Shown here in pieces: positions 23,443-31,556 of a DNA stretch of 64,000 bases. How positions within the stretch are numbered: the first letter of the stretch is position 1; each line of letters opens with the position of its first letter. This DNA is from Ruegeria denitrificans (GTDB taxonomy: Bacteria > Pseudomonadota > Alphaproteobacteria > Rhodobacterales > Rhodobacteraceae), in assembly GCF_001458295.1 (NCBI RefSeq), contig NZ_CYUD01000007.1, positions 124,001 to 188,000 of the forward strand. The letters are read 5' to 3'. A program made the position numbers and the translations under genes. The notes below the pieces were generated by a model that worked only from the letters and a program-made list of their open reading frames with translations, was not told where the DNA came from and did not search any database.

Positions 23443-23931
23443 TTGAGTAAGAATGATTACGCCTCCGAAGATGCCCGAGAAATGGCAAAAATTTTGCGCA
23501 CTGCAAAGTGTATCCGTAGATACGACAAGATTTCACATGACCTTCTTGGAGAAATACTTGTAGCTGCGGCGTTGGAAGGTGTTGTCGAGGGCGGGAACCG
23601 GCGTGGCTCTGACATTCATGCGCCGGCATTTGGTCGAGTAGAAGTGAAGTCCCGTATTCTCGGAACTGACGGCCCTTTTCCGAGAGTTTCGTTGCGGCCG
23701 AGCAATATCGAAAAAGCAGACTACTTTGTTGCAATCCGGTGGAATCGAGATTTCTCGTTCTATGATGCAGTCATGAATTCAAAGGAAGCTGTTTTGCCTC
23801 TTTATTCGGTAAAAATGCAAGGCACTGGGGTAGCTCATATCAGCTGGAAAGATTGGTGCTCGACCTCTGGCGCCGTTAGCCTAAAGGAAAGAATGATCCA
23901 GATTTTGCATGGCAATGAAGAGGTAAGGTGA
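23443..23931 (+). CDS. PD-(D/E)XK nuclease-like protein upstream of the DarT-like gene
   Basis: 162 aa from a TTG start. The core GSDIHAPAFGRVEVKSR (56-71) gives Asp57, Glu67 and Lys69 in the spacing of a PD-(D/E)XK active site, followed by RVSLRPSNIEKADYFVAIRW, a beta-strand pattern seen in restriction-like folds such as DUF6998. It may be an active nuclease or an inactive nucleic-acid-binding partner. The next gene begins 30 bases downstream on the same strand, so they form a two-gene unit. The start is uncertain because no strong ribosome site was found. Confidence 0.6.
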   Translation: MSKNDYASEDAREMAKILRTAKCIRRYDKISHDLLGEILVAAALEGVVEGGNRRGSDIHAPAFGRVEVKSRILGTDGPFPRVSLRPSNIEKADYFVAIRWNRDFSFYDAVMNSKEAVLPLYSVKMQGTGVAHISWKDWCSTSGAVSLKERMIQILHGNEEVR

Positions 23932-23961
23932 ACCGGATTTCCGTTCTCAGTGCTAGTTATC

Positions 23962-24597
23962 ATGAAGGAAACTAAAAGACAGGTTCGCATAAAAGAAGTA
24001 GCCGAGGCACACGGTGTTCGCCGAGTTCTGCACTTCACAGCAATTGAAAACATCCCGTCAATCGTCCAGCATGGTTTGCTATCCGTTCAAGAGTGCCGAC
24101 GGCGTGGCCTTGAAGTTGTAACCACAGATTGTTTTCGTATTGACAACCGGACTGATACCATTTGCACGACGATCACTAACGTCAATTGCGAAATGCTGAA
24201 TCGTAAAATCGTAGACTTTCCAAACCGGCGCTGGGTAATCCTCCATCTCTCGCCTGAGATTCTTTGGGAATGCCGATGCCGCTTCTTGCATACCAATGCC
24301 TCCCGGCGTGAAATATTGCCTTACGACCATTTCTATGAATCCGCTGAAGCGTTTGAAGCAATGTTTCGCCGCAACCGTGCTGGTATCACAATTGTCGGTA
24401 GTCAAGCGATTCCTGCTAATGTTCCACTCGATCCGCAGGCCGAAGTCCAGGTCTCAGACCATATACCGGCTCGGTTTATTCTCGGCGCCGAAGTACGCGG
24501 CCGCGAGGACGCTATTCGAGTTGATACCGCTTTTCGCGATTTGCCTGAATGGGAGCGCGAAGTAAGCGACGATTCACACCTTCTCTGGGGGCGCTGA
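23962..24597 (+). CDS. DarT-like DNA ADP-ribosyltransferase
   Basis: 211 aa. RVLHFTAIENIPSIVQHGLL (21-40) matches the NAD-binding start of DarT/DUF4433 toxins (H-[FY]-T then NI..I...GLL); WVILHLSPEILWECRCRF followed by TNAS matches the DarT1-type core; QAEVQV (159-164) carries the catalytic glutamate (Glu161) in the family's QAEVLV position. DarT enzymes attach ADP-ribose to bases in single-stranded DNA and are toxic or anti-phage. The usual DarG macrodomain antitoxin is absent on both sides; instead a PD-(D/E)XK-like gene precedes it. A GTG at 23950 is an alternative start. Confidence 0.75.
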   Translation: MKETKRQVRIKEVAEAHGVRRVLHFTAIENIPSIVQHGLLSVQECRRRGLEVVTTDCFRIDNRTDTICTTITNVNCEMLNRKIVDFPNRRWVILHLSPEILWECRCRFLHTNASRREILPYDHFYESAEAFEAMFRRNRAGITIVGSQAIPANVPLDPQAEVQVSDHIPARFILGAEVRGREDAIRVDTAFRDLPEWEREVSDDSHLLWGR

Positions 24598-24808
24598 GAG
24601 AGTTTGTAACCGCAGCAATGCGGCTTCCAGAATGAAACTGCGCAACTCCCGAGAACAAGAAGTCTAAGCGGCCTTCAATCTATGCGAGAACACTCGCGAT
24701 ACTAGCTGAATGGCAGATAGCACACATTTTTTGAATGCGCAGCGGTTGGCAAGCCTGGTGATGCTGCGGCCAACTTCGAAAATCCCCTTTTGGGAGCGCA
24801 GCAACGCA

Positions 24809-24850
24809 GCATAGTTTGCCAGTCGAGCTGCATAGTTTGCCAGTCGAGCT
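24809..24850. repeat. Two perfect tandem copies of a 21-bp unit
   Basis: The 21-bp unit GCATAGTTTGCCAGTCGAGCT occupies 24809-24829 and again 24830-24850 without mismatch, in the 282-bp gap (24598-24879) between the convergent DarT-like and helicase genes. The rest of that gap shows no supported gene. A recent duplication is likely. Confidence 0.85.
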
Positions 24851-24879
24851 GCGGTTTTGGGGGCAGGTTATGAAGCCAT

Positions 24880-27800
24880 CTAATGCTCGCCTGCACCATC
24901 CGAAAAGAACACCACTGAAATACGCTGTCCAATTGCGGGTTCGTGGTCGCGCGAAACCTGCTCAGCTTCTTCGATGACCCGGACCATCTTCTCATGGACC
25001 TCTGCGGACGCCTGATGATCGCTTTCGAGCTTTTCCAGGATAACCTGAAGCGCGATGTACCCCTTGGGAAGACCCTCATAGGCGAAGCTGTCACGCACTT
25101 CGTGTTTCGCTTTTTCCCAGAAGGGATCAAGCTCACGGCTCCACGCCTCGCACACCATTTCCACGGCAGGCAGTGACATATGGCCAAACAGTTCTTGATC
25201 ACTGAGTTCGACACCACCTTTGCGTCCCATGAACTCGGCGCAAGCTTTCATGAGGCTCTCAACGCGAGCGGGGCGTAAGTCCCACTCGGTCAGCTTGCCA
25301 ATCTGCTCTGAAATCGTCTCTAGCGCTTCGGAGAGATCTTCCAGTGACATGTGGGCGTGTTCCATGCCCAGGCTTCTGGTCCGTTCGTACGCGGTCTCCA
25401 GAGATTGGACGCAGGCCAGCTGGTCGCGTTCCAATATCAGGCCTGACCCAGAATCCTTGAGAAGCAGCAGGCGAGGTGGGAAGAAACTGTTGCTCTTGTT
25501 TAGCCCCTTGAGGTGCAGAGCGGTGAACTTCTCACGAGCGGATAAGAGCGCCAACTCGGCGCCCCAGGTGCCCTTGATCTTGGCCTTGTCGATGAGTTTG
25601 TAGCGGTCTTCGGGGATTGTTTGCTTGGTGCGTTCCAGCACGTCGTGAAAGTTATTGTCGCGAAGCCGCCGTGGGGATCGCAGATATTCAACAACACTAT
25701 CGAGGATCAGTTCTGCGTCTTCGGTGCTTTCTTCTAAGACGGCGTCGATCAGCTCTTCCCCAGCCAAAGTTCTATAGTTCTCTATGCGCTGGGCGATTTT
25801 TTCGTCAGATGCAAACTGACCTACTGGCACATCAATAAGGTGATAATTGACGACCCCGAACTCACTATCGATCCTGTCGATCCTACCCAGACCTTGGATG
25901 AGCTCTTTCAGGTTCGAGGTCAGACCAAGCAACACCAGCGTGTCTGACGACTGAAGGTTGATACCTTCAGCCATCTTGTAAGTCAGAAAAACCGAGGCAG
26001 ATCCTTTCGGTTCGTTCTTTCCTCCAGGTCGGAAGTAAGACTCCACGAACTTGCCCTGTTTGATACGCTTGAAACTGTCTGGGCCATCTCCAAAGATTGC
26101 CTTCACGGCGCGATCTTCACCCTTGGTTTGGTTTCCCACGACATAGTTGGTGTGGTGGCCTTTGCGCGACAGTGCTTCTGCAAAAATCTCTAGTGTGTCC
26201 GTCCGTTCTGCGAGAAAGACGACTCTGTCTTTTTCATTTTGTATTCTCAGGCATGCCTCATACCGCTTCTCATCAAGCTCCTTGAGAACACTGAGACCCA
26301 GTTTTTGGTTTAGCGCGTCGCATTTCTTTGTGGGTTCAGGCGCTTCTATTCCCAATGCTTCGAACATGTCGGACTGGTCGCGGTGGGGCACCTTTTTCTT
26401 CGATTTTCCGCCACGCTCGAAGTCGCGAAGCGATTTGCCAATAGCTCCATGAGACATCTCCCAATGGGCCTGGGCGGCGCTCACGCGCAGAATGTTCAAA
26501 AGGTTGCGGATGTAGAGTTGGTCCTGGGTGCTTTGTTGCGTGCTGACGTGTCCGAAGCGGCTTTTCTCGACTGCGGTCACCCTACCGCCAGGCGCAAGTT
26601 CTTTGCAGAGAGCCACAATCTCGTCCAGGCGCGTTTGCTGAGGCTTTGTCACCTTAAGTTTCTTCGGGCGCCCGTGGTTTTCTAGTCTTGGGTAACTGTG
26701 CTTGGTCGGATCTTCGTCCTCGCCAATGCATCGCCTTTGTCTGCGTGTCAAAAACGGCGAAACAAGTTGAGCGAGTTCGGTGCGAGCCTCTCGCGTAAGC
26801 GTCGTGTCAGGTTCTGACAAAACGGCCAGTTGTGCATCCTGGTTGAAGATATCCTTGTGAACGTGGGTTTCGCGCTCGAACAACTCACCCATGGCTTGAA
26901 TGAAGGTTGGGGTCATGAAAATGGACGCCCGCTTCTCCTGCATATGGGTCAACCAGTCGACATCCCGGTTCCCGAGCAGCGTTGCCGACAGACAGACATT
27001 CCAGCTTGGCGGGGCAAGTTCGATGGCTGAGGCCATTTGAGATGCTTGTTCAAAGCCCGGAGTAACTGTGTGGCTTTCATCGATTATCAGAATGCCAAAC
27101 TGATCGAGCCTGAGCCCAGATTTTTCTTCATCGCCAGCGCCGCGGAGGTGTTGTTTGGCAAGTTTGCTATTTGCGACAGGTTGGAGCGAGTTCGTCGAGT
27201 ACTTGCGCCAACTGGGAATAACTTTGGGCGGGGCAATTACAGCTGCATTTTTTCGCGCAACGCCATGGACCGGGGAGCGGGGCACGACTTCTGAGAATGT
27301 TTCTGACAATGCTTCAGCCAGGTGACAGCCGATCTCTGTCTTTCCCGAACCGGTTGGCGCTTCTACGAAGGCGATCCCATGGTCATAGACGATGGAACAC
27401 GCCTCATAAGTCAGCTCCTGTTGATACCCAAACAACGTATGGCTCGTGATCTCTTTTCGACCGCCTGTGAGCCAGGGTTCGAACCCCTTTTGTTCAGAAA
27501 TCGTTCGCGCCATCGCGTCTTCAGCGGTTACCGGTTTGATAAGCTTTTCGAGAATTTCCAGCGCCTCGGCATTCCAATCGACAGATACGTCCCAGGCCTG
27601 CTCAGCGGCTTCTGTCCGTTCGACCTGAAGCTCATGAGTGCCCGCATCCAGGTCATCGGCGTACTCAATATTTCTGTAGAGCCCCGAATAGGAAAAGTTT
27701 GCGGACCCGGCGACGGCACCTTTTGGTGAGCAGACGATTTTTGAGTGTAGCCGCCGATCCCCAGATATCCCCAACTTTTGTTTTGCTAGCTCCGGATCGA

Positions 27801-28248
27801 AAACACGCAAATCTATTTTCCTGGATTGAATGGCATGCTTTGCCAGCACCGCGAGAAGATCATGATCCTCTTCCACCTGAAGCCCGGAACGCTCCAGCCA
27901 GTAGAGCTTCATTTCTTCGGTGACTGGTTTGGGGTTGGTCAGCCTTTTGGTATTCGCTGTGTCGATCCCGAACGATATCCGGATCCGGATATCGCTGTCG
28001 TTTTCGGGATCCCTCAGTTCTGGCAATTCCTTCATCAAAATCGACAGCGAAGACAAGAAGTCCTGATACCCGGTGACAATCAGGCAATCGCCAGAGGTGA
28101 TATGGGGTCGATAAAGATTAATGACCGGCCGGTCGATATTGGTGCCGACCTTCGCAACCGGTTCGGCATCAAGCTCGCTTGCGGGCTTTTGATTTGCTTC
28201 GTTGAGCTGCTTTGGCTTGGAACGCAGCCAATCAGGGAGTGAAAACAA
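24880..28248 (-). CDS. Phospholipase D-like nuclease / SF2 helicase fusion
   Basis: 1122 aa. The N-terminal third is a PLD-type nuclease domain: HSK (168-170) then GSANFS (181-186), the HxK...GSxN signature. A superfamily 2 helicase follows: Walker A APTGSGKT (297-304), DESH box (390-393), SATLLGN, and the C-terminal RecA domain with SDTLVLLGL and QGLGRIDRID, which carries the arginine fingers. The last ~300 residues are unrecognised. PLD modules beside helicases occur in anti-phage systems (DISARM, Mokosh), but there as separate proteins or with an SF1 helicase. The start is a TTG; no upstream ATG is in frame. One dispersed element copy ends 26 bp upstream. Confidence 0.78.
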   Translation of the reverse strand: MFSLPDWLRSKPKQLNEANQKPASELDAEPVAKVGTNIDRPVINLYRPHITSGDCLIVTGYQDFLSSLSILMKELPELRDPENDSDIRIRISFGIDTANTKRLTNPKPVTEEMKLYWLERSGLQVEEDHDLLAVLAKHAIQSRKIDLRVFDPELAKQKLGISGDRRLHSKIVCSPKGAVAGSANFSYSGLYRNIEYADDLDAGTHELQVERTEAAEQAWDVSVDWNAEALEILEKLIKPVTAEDAMARTISEQKGFEPWLTGGRKEITSHTLFGYQQELTYEACSIVYDHGIAFVEAPTGSGKTEIGCHLAEALSETFSEVVPRSPVHGVARKNAAVIAPPKVIPSWRKYSTNSLQPVANSKLAKQHLRGAGDEEKSGLRLDQFGILIIDESHTVTPGFEQASQMASAIELAPPSWNVCLSATLLGNRDVDWLTHMQEKRASIFMTPTFIQAMGELFERETHVHKDIFNQDAQLAVLSEPDTTLTREARTELAQLVSPFLTRRQRRCIGEDEDPTKHSYPRLENHGRPKKLKVTKPQQTRLDEIVALCKELAPGGRVTAVEKSRFGHVSTQQSTQDQLYIRNLLNILRVSAAQAHWEMSHGAIGKSLRDFERGGKSKKKVPHRDQSDMFEALGIEAPEPTKKCDALNQKLGLSVLKELDEKRYEACLRIQNEKDRVVFLAERTDTLEIFAEALSRKGHHTNYVVGNQTKGEDRAVKAIFGDGPDSFKRIKQGKFVESYFRPGGKNEPKGSASVFLTYKMAEGINLQSSDTLVLLGLTSNLKELIQGLGRIDRIDSEFGVVNYHLIDVPVGQFASDEKIAQRIENYRTLAGEELIDAVLEESTEDAELILDSVVEYLRSPRRLRDNNFHDVLERTKQTIPEDRYKLIDKAKIKGTWGAELALLSAREKFTALHLKGLNKSNSFFPPRLLLLKDSGSGLILERDQLACVQSLETAYERTRSLGMEHAHMSLEDLSEALETISEQIGKLTEWDLRPARVESLMKACAEFMGRKGGVELSDQELFGHMSLPAVEMVCEAWSRELDPFWEKAKHEVRDSFAYEGLPKGYIALQVILEKLESDHQASAEVHEKMVRVIEEAEQVSRDHEPAIGQRISVVFFSDGAGEH

Positions 28249-28450
28249 TGAGCAAGACTTGGTTTTAGGACGCTTAGTCTAATAGTGATACTGCGGGCAC
28301 CGTCCTTCAAGACATCACCGGAAGAAACATTCGTTTTCCTGAAACTGTCGGAAATTCGCACCGGTTTTACGTGGGCGATGACCAGGTTCTCAAACACAAC
28401 ATGAGCTATCAGCCTGCCAGGTAACCTTACCGGTGACTGAGAGTATTTTG

Positions 28451-28484
28451 AGTTAGGGGCCTGGCGGCATACCAGGCCCTAACT
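28451..28484. terminator. Long hairpin at the 3' end of the 67-aa gene, copy A
   Basis: AGTTAGGGGCCTGG pairs with CCAGGCCCTAACT (one bulged G) around a 7-base loop, three bases past the stop codon. There is no U-run, so it may be a processing or stability element instead of a terminator. Confidence 0.5.
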
Positions 28485-28486
28485 AA

Positions 28487-28690
28487 TCAAGTCCGGGCGC
28501 TAGAGATCTCGAAGTGGGTTTTCACCACACGCAACAAGTGCTCATAGTCTCCCTGCACGGCGTCCTCCAGAAAGGCCTGAATTCTGGCTTGCTCTGCTCC
28601 GGCTTTTTGGGCTGCGGTCTGGCAGCGTGCCAGCACTTCTAACGCGTTGCCGCTTGTCCTGGGCAGGTCGATGGTTGCAAGTTTTTTCAT
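28487..28690 (-). CDS. 67-aa protein of unknown function, copy A
   Basis: 67 aa starting MKKLATIDLPRTSG with AGAGGA six bases before the ATG. The conserved half is EQARIQAFLEDAVQGDYEHL, close to the copy B protein; the N-terminal half differs. No family recognised, no signal peptide or membrane segment. It is flanked by conserved upstream and hairpin sequences shared with copy B. Confidence 0.55.
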   Translation of the reverse strand: MKKLATIDLPRTSGNALEVLARCQTAAQKAGAEQARIQAFLEDAVQGDYEHLLRVVKTHFEISSART

Positions 28691-29157
28691 GTCAAATCCT
28701 CTTGTAGAATACCGGGCCATCATTGCAGGTCGAAATTAATCTCAGGTATAAGAATTGCGGATTTTGCCCCTGATCCAGAGACTGATTGGGATTTAACATA
28801 AGTCGCCACTATCCAGCGTTTGCGCTCTCGGCAGCCAACCACCCGTAAGTCCGAAAATCGGACATTCGTGAACATTCCTTTAGCTGAAATCGTGAACACA
28901 AAGTTCAAAATGCTTCTTCGAATTCAAAGGTCAGCGATGCGCAGAAAGCAGACTTTGCAAAGTACAGCGTGTGGCCACTGCCGGCGTTACCAGCGAGAAG
29001 ACACGGTGGCACCGGAACGGGTATTTGATTTGTCCTGCAACTGAGCCAGAAGGCGTCCTCACGCTTTCGAGACTTTCGAGCCATTGGAGCTGGTTGCCAA
29101 CGTGTTCCGTGGGAATCGAAATTGATCAAGACCAGCTTTGTCGCAATACTAGTTTTA
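28691..29157. other. 467-bp gap: conserved upstream block of element A plus intergenic sequence
   Basis: 28691-28960 belongs to the dispersed element. On the minus strand the block can be read as ATYVKSQS.SGSG.KSAILI in both copies, so it might be a decayed or overlapping small frame, but it lacks a good start. 28961-29157 shows nothing supported. Confidence 0.45.
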
Positions 29158-29847
29158 CTATTCGGCGCTGAACCAAATCGGCGATGTGTAAGCACGGTCT
29201 TGTACTTCTGCGGGAACCGCCTCGGGCAGCGGTATATCGTAGAAAGCTGCGTCTATGGTCGTCCATCGCGGCTTTGGAATTTCGATCACTCTCACATAGT
29301 AAAAAGCGTTGTTGTTCGGGTCAAAATCTGGGTCTTGCCAATAACCGGCGAGCTCCACGGAACCGATTGAGTTGCTGTATGTCGCGCTTTCAATGTCTAC
29401 CGTCGAGCCTACTGGTTCGCGTGCGCGGCCATCCTCTCCAATCTCTCGGCCATCGGAGACTGCCACGTCGAAGATCCGCTCATGGGTTTCGCCACTCTCG
29501 TCGATCCAGCCTTTGATAATTTGGACTCGGTCGAGGTTCGCGCCATCTGGGTCGCGCAGCGCCCGGATCAGGAAGCTGGGAGAAACCCCATTAGGCGCGT
29601 TCCTAAGGTCTCCGCCCATCGGCACACCGTTCTTATACCCGTTGGAAACAAAATCCGAGGCGTACAGATCATCGGCATCAAAATCCCAGCCGCCAAAGAC
29701 CCGGACTCGCATTCGCGGCCCGGTCGTAGCGTAGGCCTCTTTACGCTTGATTGCTCCGTGGACTTCCTCGCGGGTGTTTTCGCGCGCCCAAACGGAGGAC
29801 GAACCGATTTCTCTTTTTCTGAAATAGAACCCAGACTCCTGAAAGGT
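29158..29847 (-). pseudogene. C-terminal relic of a DUF3604 gene
   Basis: The minus-strand frame open from 29847 to 29158 matches only the end of the large DUF3604 proteins (normally 600 aa or more). Visible family text includes VWARENTREEV, KRKEAYATTGPRM, VRVFGGWDFDADDL, FLIRALRDPDGANLDR, VRVIEIPKPRWTTIDA and the terminal RAYTSPIWFSAE. The frame is closed at its N-terminal side by a stop at 29848-29850, and the upstream sequence does not continue the family. So at least two thirds of the gene has been lost, leaving about 230 codons. Confidence 0.8.
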
Positions 29848-29977
29848 CTACGCGGTCACCACGTTTTGTATCGGCTGGATTGGCAAGATTAAGTCTTGGG
29901 GGCGCCGTAACTCCGGCAAATCGCCTAGTCTCGTGGGGGAGCAGCACCGCCAGTTGTTTTGAGGTTCGTGGCACACC

Positions 29978-31450
29978 TCACATCGCCAGCAATTCCCGAT
30001 GAATTGCGACCATCGCCCAGGTGTCGCGCGTGCAATACGCCACAAGATCAGAATAGACCTTCTCGCGCGCTGAATCATCCGGTTCGGTCAGTGTTACGTC
30101 CTTCCAAAGGCGAGACGCGCTCGCCCCCTCTCTAATGTCCAGATCATCGTATGAAAGTTCTGGCAAAAGCGCTGGAAGAACGGCCTTGATGGAGGCGCTT
30201 CCCTTGAACGCGGGATCGTTGATCACTTCATCCGCAAACGGCTTCATCAGATCAACTACGCGGGCATTTAAGTCTTCCAGAAACCCAGCGTGCTCTGGAT
30301 AGGTTTCCGCCATTTCCGTATTGCGCGATTTCTCGAACGGCGCATACCAAACCACAACGGAGCCAACGTCACCCATGTCCTCACGAAGCCTTTTCAGCAA
30401 GGCTGGCACTGGGTTACTGGCGTCTCGGTGGAGATACTCCCTGTGCTCAATTTCTCCGCCAGGCTCATGCTGTATATGCAAGGAATACTGGAAAGCCACT
30501 TGCTGATAGGGACGCGTTCCGTCCCAGGGTGGCAGCAAACTCTGAGATGTCTCGTAGTCAAAATAGTGAACCGGATAGACAATCTCGCTCAGAAACCTGC
30601 TTAACTCCTGATGATCGATTGTGCGTTCACCGTTCGCCACTGCTCTCAAGTAGCGCTGCGTCGACTTGCCCAACACAGATGGATTGCTGATCTCGTCAAT
30701 CTTTGTGATCCCATTTGCGATGAGTTCCGAGGCTTTTTCCGCATTCATGAACGGAAGGCGGTGGATACTGTCCTGCGCGAGAGGTGGATCAAGTTTTTCG
30801 CGGATCTCCAGCCATTCACCATAGGATTTAAGGCGCGCACGTTCGGGGGAAGGATCAGGCATCGTGCCGCTGGCAACGACGCTCAATGCCTGATCGATAC
30901 GCGTGCGTGTTTTTTCGAGCTGCTCAGTCACCGCATCCGTGATGTCAGTGATGCTGACAAGCTCTTGCGGATTGATTTCGCCGTTTCTGACGTAATCACG
31001 GTTCACATGTGCGACTTCGCATCGCGCAATGGGGAACCCGGCTGCCTCAAGCACGACACGCTGGAAAGCGAGATCAAAAGTGTGTTCGGGCTTTGCAGAA
31101 GTCCCGCTCTTGATCTCTGTCAGAACGTACCCATCGCCGCTGCGGCTCACGATGTCGGAGATGCAAGTTATGGTTCCATCTTCATAGCGTCCCTGCGCCA
31201 CGGCGTCTGCACCGTTCCTCCAAGCTTCTAACGTGCGTGCGGGCAGTGTCTGGTATTCTGCAAAATCTGAAAAATCGAGGCGAACGAGATCACCAAATAG
31301 CGCCTCCGCGTAGGGCTCAAACGCGTGCCCCTCGTTAAAACGCGCTTGCAATGAAGGGTCAATCGGCGGCAACAGATGCCTGGCGTGTTTCTTGATCCAT
31401 AGCCAGGCGGGGTGCCTGAGAAACAACATGTAATCAGATTTGGATAGCAT
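29978..31450 (-). CDS. DUF2779 protein (Cas4-like nuclease plus 3'-5' exonuclease-like fold)
   Basis: About 490 aa from ATG 31450 (MLSKSDYMLFLRHPAWLWIKK). N-terminal half resembles Cas4/RecB-type PD-(D/E)XK: GHAFEPYAEALFG, CISDIVSR and VLTEIKSGTS (the E-x-K). The middle HYFDYETSQSLLPPW with DxE resembles an RNase H/DnaQ-type exonuclease start, as in DUF2779 (PF11074) proteins; HRELLAM ends it. The domain pair suggests processing of DNA ends; biological role unassigned. Sits alone on the minus strand beside the DUF3604 relic at the island's far end. Confidence 0.8.
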   Translation of the reverse strand: MLSKSDYMLFLRHPAWLWIKKHARHLLPPIDPSLQARFNEGHAFEPYAEALFGDLVRLDFSDFAEYQTLPARTLEAWRNGADAVAQGRYEDGTITCISDIVSRSGDGYVLTEIKSGTSAKPEHTFDLAFQRVVLEAAGFPIARCEVAHVNRDYVRNGEINPQELVSITDITDAVTEQLEKTRTRIDQALSVVASGTMPDPSPERARLKSYGEWLEIREKLDPPLAQDSIHRLPFMNAEKASELIANGITKIDEISNPSVLGKSTQRYLRAVANGERTIDHQELSRFLSEIVYPVHYFDYETSQSLLPPWDGTRPYQQVAFQYSLHIQHEPGGEIEHREYLHRDASNPVPALLKRLREDMGDVGSVVVWYAPFEKSRNTEMAETYPEHAGFLEDLNARVVDLMKPFADEVINDPAFKGSASIKAVLPALLPELSYDDLDIREGASASRLWKDVTLTEPDDSAREKVYSDLVAYCTRDTWAMVAIHRELLAM

Positions 31451-31556
31451 CGTGTAATTTGCTTCCCAGAATTGATGAAACCAGTGGAAGACCATCATGG
31501 TCAGCTATTGAGAGTAACTTTTTTGGTGCAGTCGGCGTCACCACTCTACCAAAGCC

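Larger units (their letters stand above)
28274..28960. repeat. Dispersed element copy A (carries a 67-aa gene)
   Basis: About 0.69 kb with the same order of blocks as 45595-46272: TTAGTCTAATAGTGATACTG (28274 on) continuing to CACCGGTTTTACG at 28372; a hairpin; a 67-aa minus-strand gene; a strongly conserved ~150-bp upstream block (28691-28855) including ATAAGAATTGCGGATTTTG and TGATTGGGATTTAACATAAG; and a distal TGCTTCTTCGAA-TCAAAGGTC block near 28912. Between copies the outer blocks are far more alike than the 67-aa coding part. Confidence 0.75.

Noticed and set aside
23443..24597. A standard DarTG toxin-antitoxin system
   Set aside because: The DarT-like part is present but the neighbour shows no macrodomain motifs; it has a PD-(D/E)XK-like core instead.
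24809..24850. CRISPR array
   Set aside because: Only two abutting copies with no spacers.
24702..25217. 171-codon minus-strand frame overlapping the helicase C-terminus, containing a duplicated LDWQTM
   Set aside because: Out of frame with the helicase and its peptide repeat is simply the 21-bp tandem DNA repeat.
24880..28248. Assignment of the PLD-helicase as Mokosh type II or DISARM
   Set aside because: Mokosh uses an SF1 helicase with C-terminal PLD, and DISARM needs a methylase and separate genes; neither layout fits.
28720..28908. Small minus-strand frame with ATYVKSQSVSGSG shared with 46008-46211
   Set aside because: Conservation covers the DNA block as a whole, including parts outside the frame, and neither copy has a good start; treated as a regulatory or repeat block.
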